Source: Methanosarcinales archaeon | GTDB lineage: Archaea; Halobacteriota; Methanosarcinia; Methanosarcinales; Methanosarcinaceae | NCBI GenBank assembly: GCA_012329085.1 | Contig: JAAXQB010000220.1 | Location: 1 to 6,475, forward strand | Length of the DNA stretch: 6,475 bases | Direction: 5' to 3' | Shown: positions 5,533 to 6,475 of the stretch, piece after piece | Layout: every line of letters starts with the position of its first letter | Numbering within the stretch: position 1 is the stretch's first letter | Notes under the pieces: model-generated | Databases searched by the model: none | What the model was told of the DNA's origin: nothing | What the model saw: the letters and a program-made list of their open reading frames with translations, nothing else | Made by a program: the position numbers and the translations under genes

Positions 5533-6141
5533 TTGGGGCATTTTGGAGGTGACACAAAAGTAAGATATGCGATGATGGAATTAAGTCGTAAACTTTTGAA
5601 TTTGTTAAATAAAAATGCCATTTCTGATTGGTTTTGGTTTGAAAATAAACTTACTTATGATAATGCTCGTTTACCACATGTTGTTCTTGTTGCTGGACAT
5701 TATTTGCAAGATAAAGAAATGCTTAAATCTGGTTTGAAGTCTTTGAAATGGCTCATTGATGTGCAAACGGATTCTGTTAAAGGGCATTTAGTTCTTATTG
5801 GTAACAAAGGTTGGTATCAGCGCGGTGGTAAAAAAGCCAGATTCGATCAACAGCCTTTGGATGCAGCTGCTCTTGTTGATGCTTGTAGGCATGCGTATTT
5901 AATTACAAAAGAGCCTTATTGGCGTAAAAAAATAGCTTGGGCTTTTAGCTGGTTTCTTGATCAAAATGACATTAATCAACCTATCTATAATTTTGCTACC
6001 GGTGGTTGTCATGACGGTCTTGAACCAGGAGGTATCAACCAGAACCAAGGAGGGGAATCAACTATTGTTTTCTTGTTAGCTTTACATAATATGTATTTAA
6101 CACCATCTTTTGAAAATGAAAAATTGTTAATTGAAAAATAA
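5533..6141 (+). CDS. C-terminal glycosidase-like part of the interrupted two-domain GT gene
   Basis: These 202 codons are in the same frame as the upstream piece and complete its alpha-helical (six-hairpin-like) domain. Motifs are WFWFENKLTYDNARLPH, GNKGWYQRGGKKARFDQQPLDAAALVDACRHAY, a WAFSWFLDQND helix end, and TGGCHDGLEPGGINQNQGGEST near the C-terminus. These aromatic- and acid-rich motifs resemble carbohydrate-binding clefts, but I cannot assign catalytic residues or substrate. It is probably not an independent gene. The TTG at 5533 touches the TAG and has no ribosome-binding site, and the first ATG is 5572. A strong GGAGGTGA (5545-5552) lies 19 nt before that ATG, too far for normal use, and it encodes the Gly-Gly of the domain. 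Translation, if any, would need readthrough or reinitiation. It ends with TAA. Confidence 0.75.
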   Translation: MGHFGGDTKVRYAMMELSRKLLNLLNKNAISDWFWFENKLTYDNARLPHVVLVAGHYLQDKEMLKSGLKSLKWLIDVQTDSVKGHLVLIGNKGWYQRGGKKARFDQQPLDAAALVDACRHAYLITKEPYWRKKIAWAFSWFLDQNDINQPIYNFATGGCHDGLEPGGINQNQGGESTIVFLLALHNMYLTPSFENEKLLIEK

Positions 6142-6144
6142 CGA

Positions 6145-6201
6145 AAAATTAAAATTTTCTCTAACTCATTCTTATAAAGAACGAGTGTTAATTATAATTT
6201 T
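6145..6201. repeat. Palindromic intergenic element downstream of the interrupted GT gene
   Basis: CTCATTCTT (6165-6173) and AAGAACGAG (6177-6185) pair around ATA with one A-C mismatch. The stem extends through TAAC/GTTA (6162-6165 with 6187-6190) over a small bulge. The outer arms are AAAATTA (6145-6151) and TAATTTT (6195-6201). The mismatch would be a G-U pair in RNA from the minus strand. Bases 6155-6189 align with 3704-3734 in the previous spacer. It could serve as a weak terminator, but no T-run follows directly. Confidence 0.6.
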
Positions 6202-6209
6202 ATAGATTA

Positions 6210-6215
6210 TATACT
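6210..6215 (+). promoter_or_regulatory. Possible -10 box upstream of manC
   Basis: TATACT, one mismatch from TATAAT, lies 50 bp before the manC ATG. No strong -35 is seen; TGTTAA (6186-6191) with an 18-bp spacer is the best candidate. Weak call. Confidence 0.25.
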
Positions 6216-6230
6216 AACGAGCGTATCGTT
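6216..6230. repeat. Short inverted repeat before manC
   Basis: AACGA-GCGTA-TCGTT is a 5-bp stem with a 5-nt loop. It reuses the AACGAGCG word of the palindromic element at 1487-1591, and CACGAGCT follows at 6235-6242. If the TATACT box is a promoter, it lies in the early leader or over the start site, where a regulator could bind. Confidence 0.4.
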
Positions 6231-6265
6231 CAATCACGAGCTATTTTAAAGGATAAAACCTTACA

Positions 6266-6475
6266 ATGAAAACTATTATATTGGCAGGAGGGAGTGGTAC
6301 CAGACTGTGACCACTCAGTAGAACTTATTATCCGAAACAATTTTTAAAATTAAAAAATATGGATAAATCTATCTTTCAAATGTCTTTTGAAAGATGTTTA
6401 AAACTAACTGATTTAACTGAAATATACATAGTAACAAATGATATTTATAAATTTTTAATCTTAAATCAAATTAAA
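6266..6475 (+). pseudogene. manC: Mannose-1-phosphate guanylyltransferase, 5' part, with an in-frame TGA (partial)
   Basis: This frame runs 70 codons to the window edge. It starts MKTIILAGGSGTRL, has TGA at codon 15, and continues PLSRTYYPKQFLKLKN, FQMSFERCLKL and IYIVTNDIYKFL. This is the N-terminus of the bacterial ManC/GDP-mannose pyrophosphorylase family, whose signature is GGxGTRLWPLSR..YPKQFL. The enzyme joins mannose-1-phosphate and GTP to GDP-mannose in the cytoplasm. The TGA stands exactly where the conserved Trp belongs, a one-base change from TGG. As written the gene would give a 14-residue peptide, so it is broken, misread in sequencing, or rescued by readthrough. AAAGGA (6248-6253) lies 12 nt before the ATG. 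The next in-frame ATG lies beyond the nucleotide-binding loop, so restart there would not give an active enzyme. The rest of the gene is outside the window. Confidence 0.85.

Noticed and set aside
5530..6310. A non-standard genetic code with TAG and TGA as sense codons
   Set aside because: TAG ends the partial gene at 105-107, and TGA ends the nuclease gene and the GT4 gene (tandem TGA TGA). Reading through the latter gives an implausible tail from spacer DNA. Trp is otherwise written TGG.

Overview
The window comes from an AT-rich prokaryote, most likely a bacterium. The signs are purine-rich ribosome-binding sites ahead of several genes, -10-like hexamers in the spacers, and a bacterial-type mannose-1-phosphate guanylyltransferase at the right edge. 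I cannot name the phylum. UAG ends the first (partial) gene, UGA ends two genes and UAA ends two more, and conserved tryptophans are otherwise written TGG. The sequence therefore reads with the standard code.

Left part (1-1700): the last 34 codons of an unrecognised gene; about 435 bp of very AT-rich non-coding DNA; a gene for a two-pass membrane protein ending in a PD-(D/E)XK nuclease-like domain; then about 400 bp of non-coding DNA. The nuclease gene sits between two imperfect direct repeats of about 39 bp (324-361 and 1335-1373) and looks like an inserted accessory cassette.

Right part (1704-6475): a co-directional carbohydrate cluster. It holds a GH130 mannoside phosphorylase/hydrolase, a GT4 glycosyltransferase starting directly after its stop codon, a long two-domain protein (GT4 plus an alpha-helical glycosidase-like domain), and the start of manC, which makes GDP-mannose. 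Together these suggest synthesis and phosphorolytic turnover of a mannose-containing glycan. The role is inferred from family membership and gene order.

Two things stand out. First, both of the last genes carry a single in-frame nonsense codon in otherwise intact, conserved frames: TAG inside the glycosidase-like domain (5530-5532), and TGA exactly at the Trp of the GGxGTRLW signature of ManC (6308-6310). Second, the three non-coding spacers of the cluster (1487-1628, 3702-3800, 6145-6245) share a related set of palindromes built from GAAYGAG/CTCRTTC words, and two of them also share a promoter-like AT-rich tail. This looks like a small dispersed family of palindromic intergenic elements.
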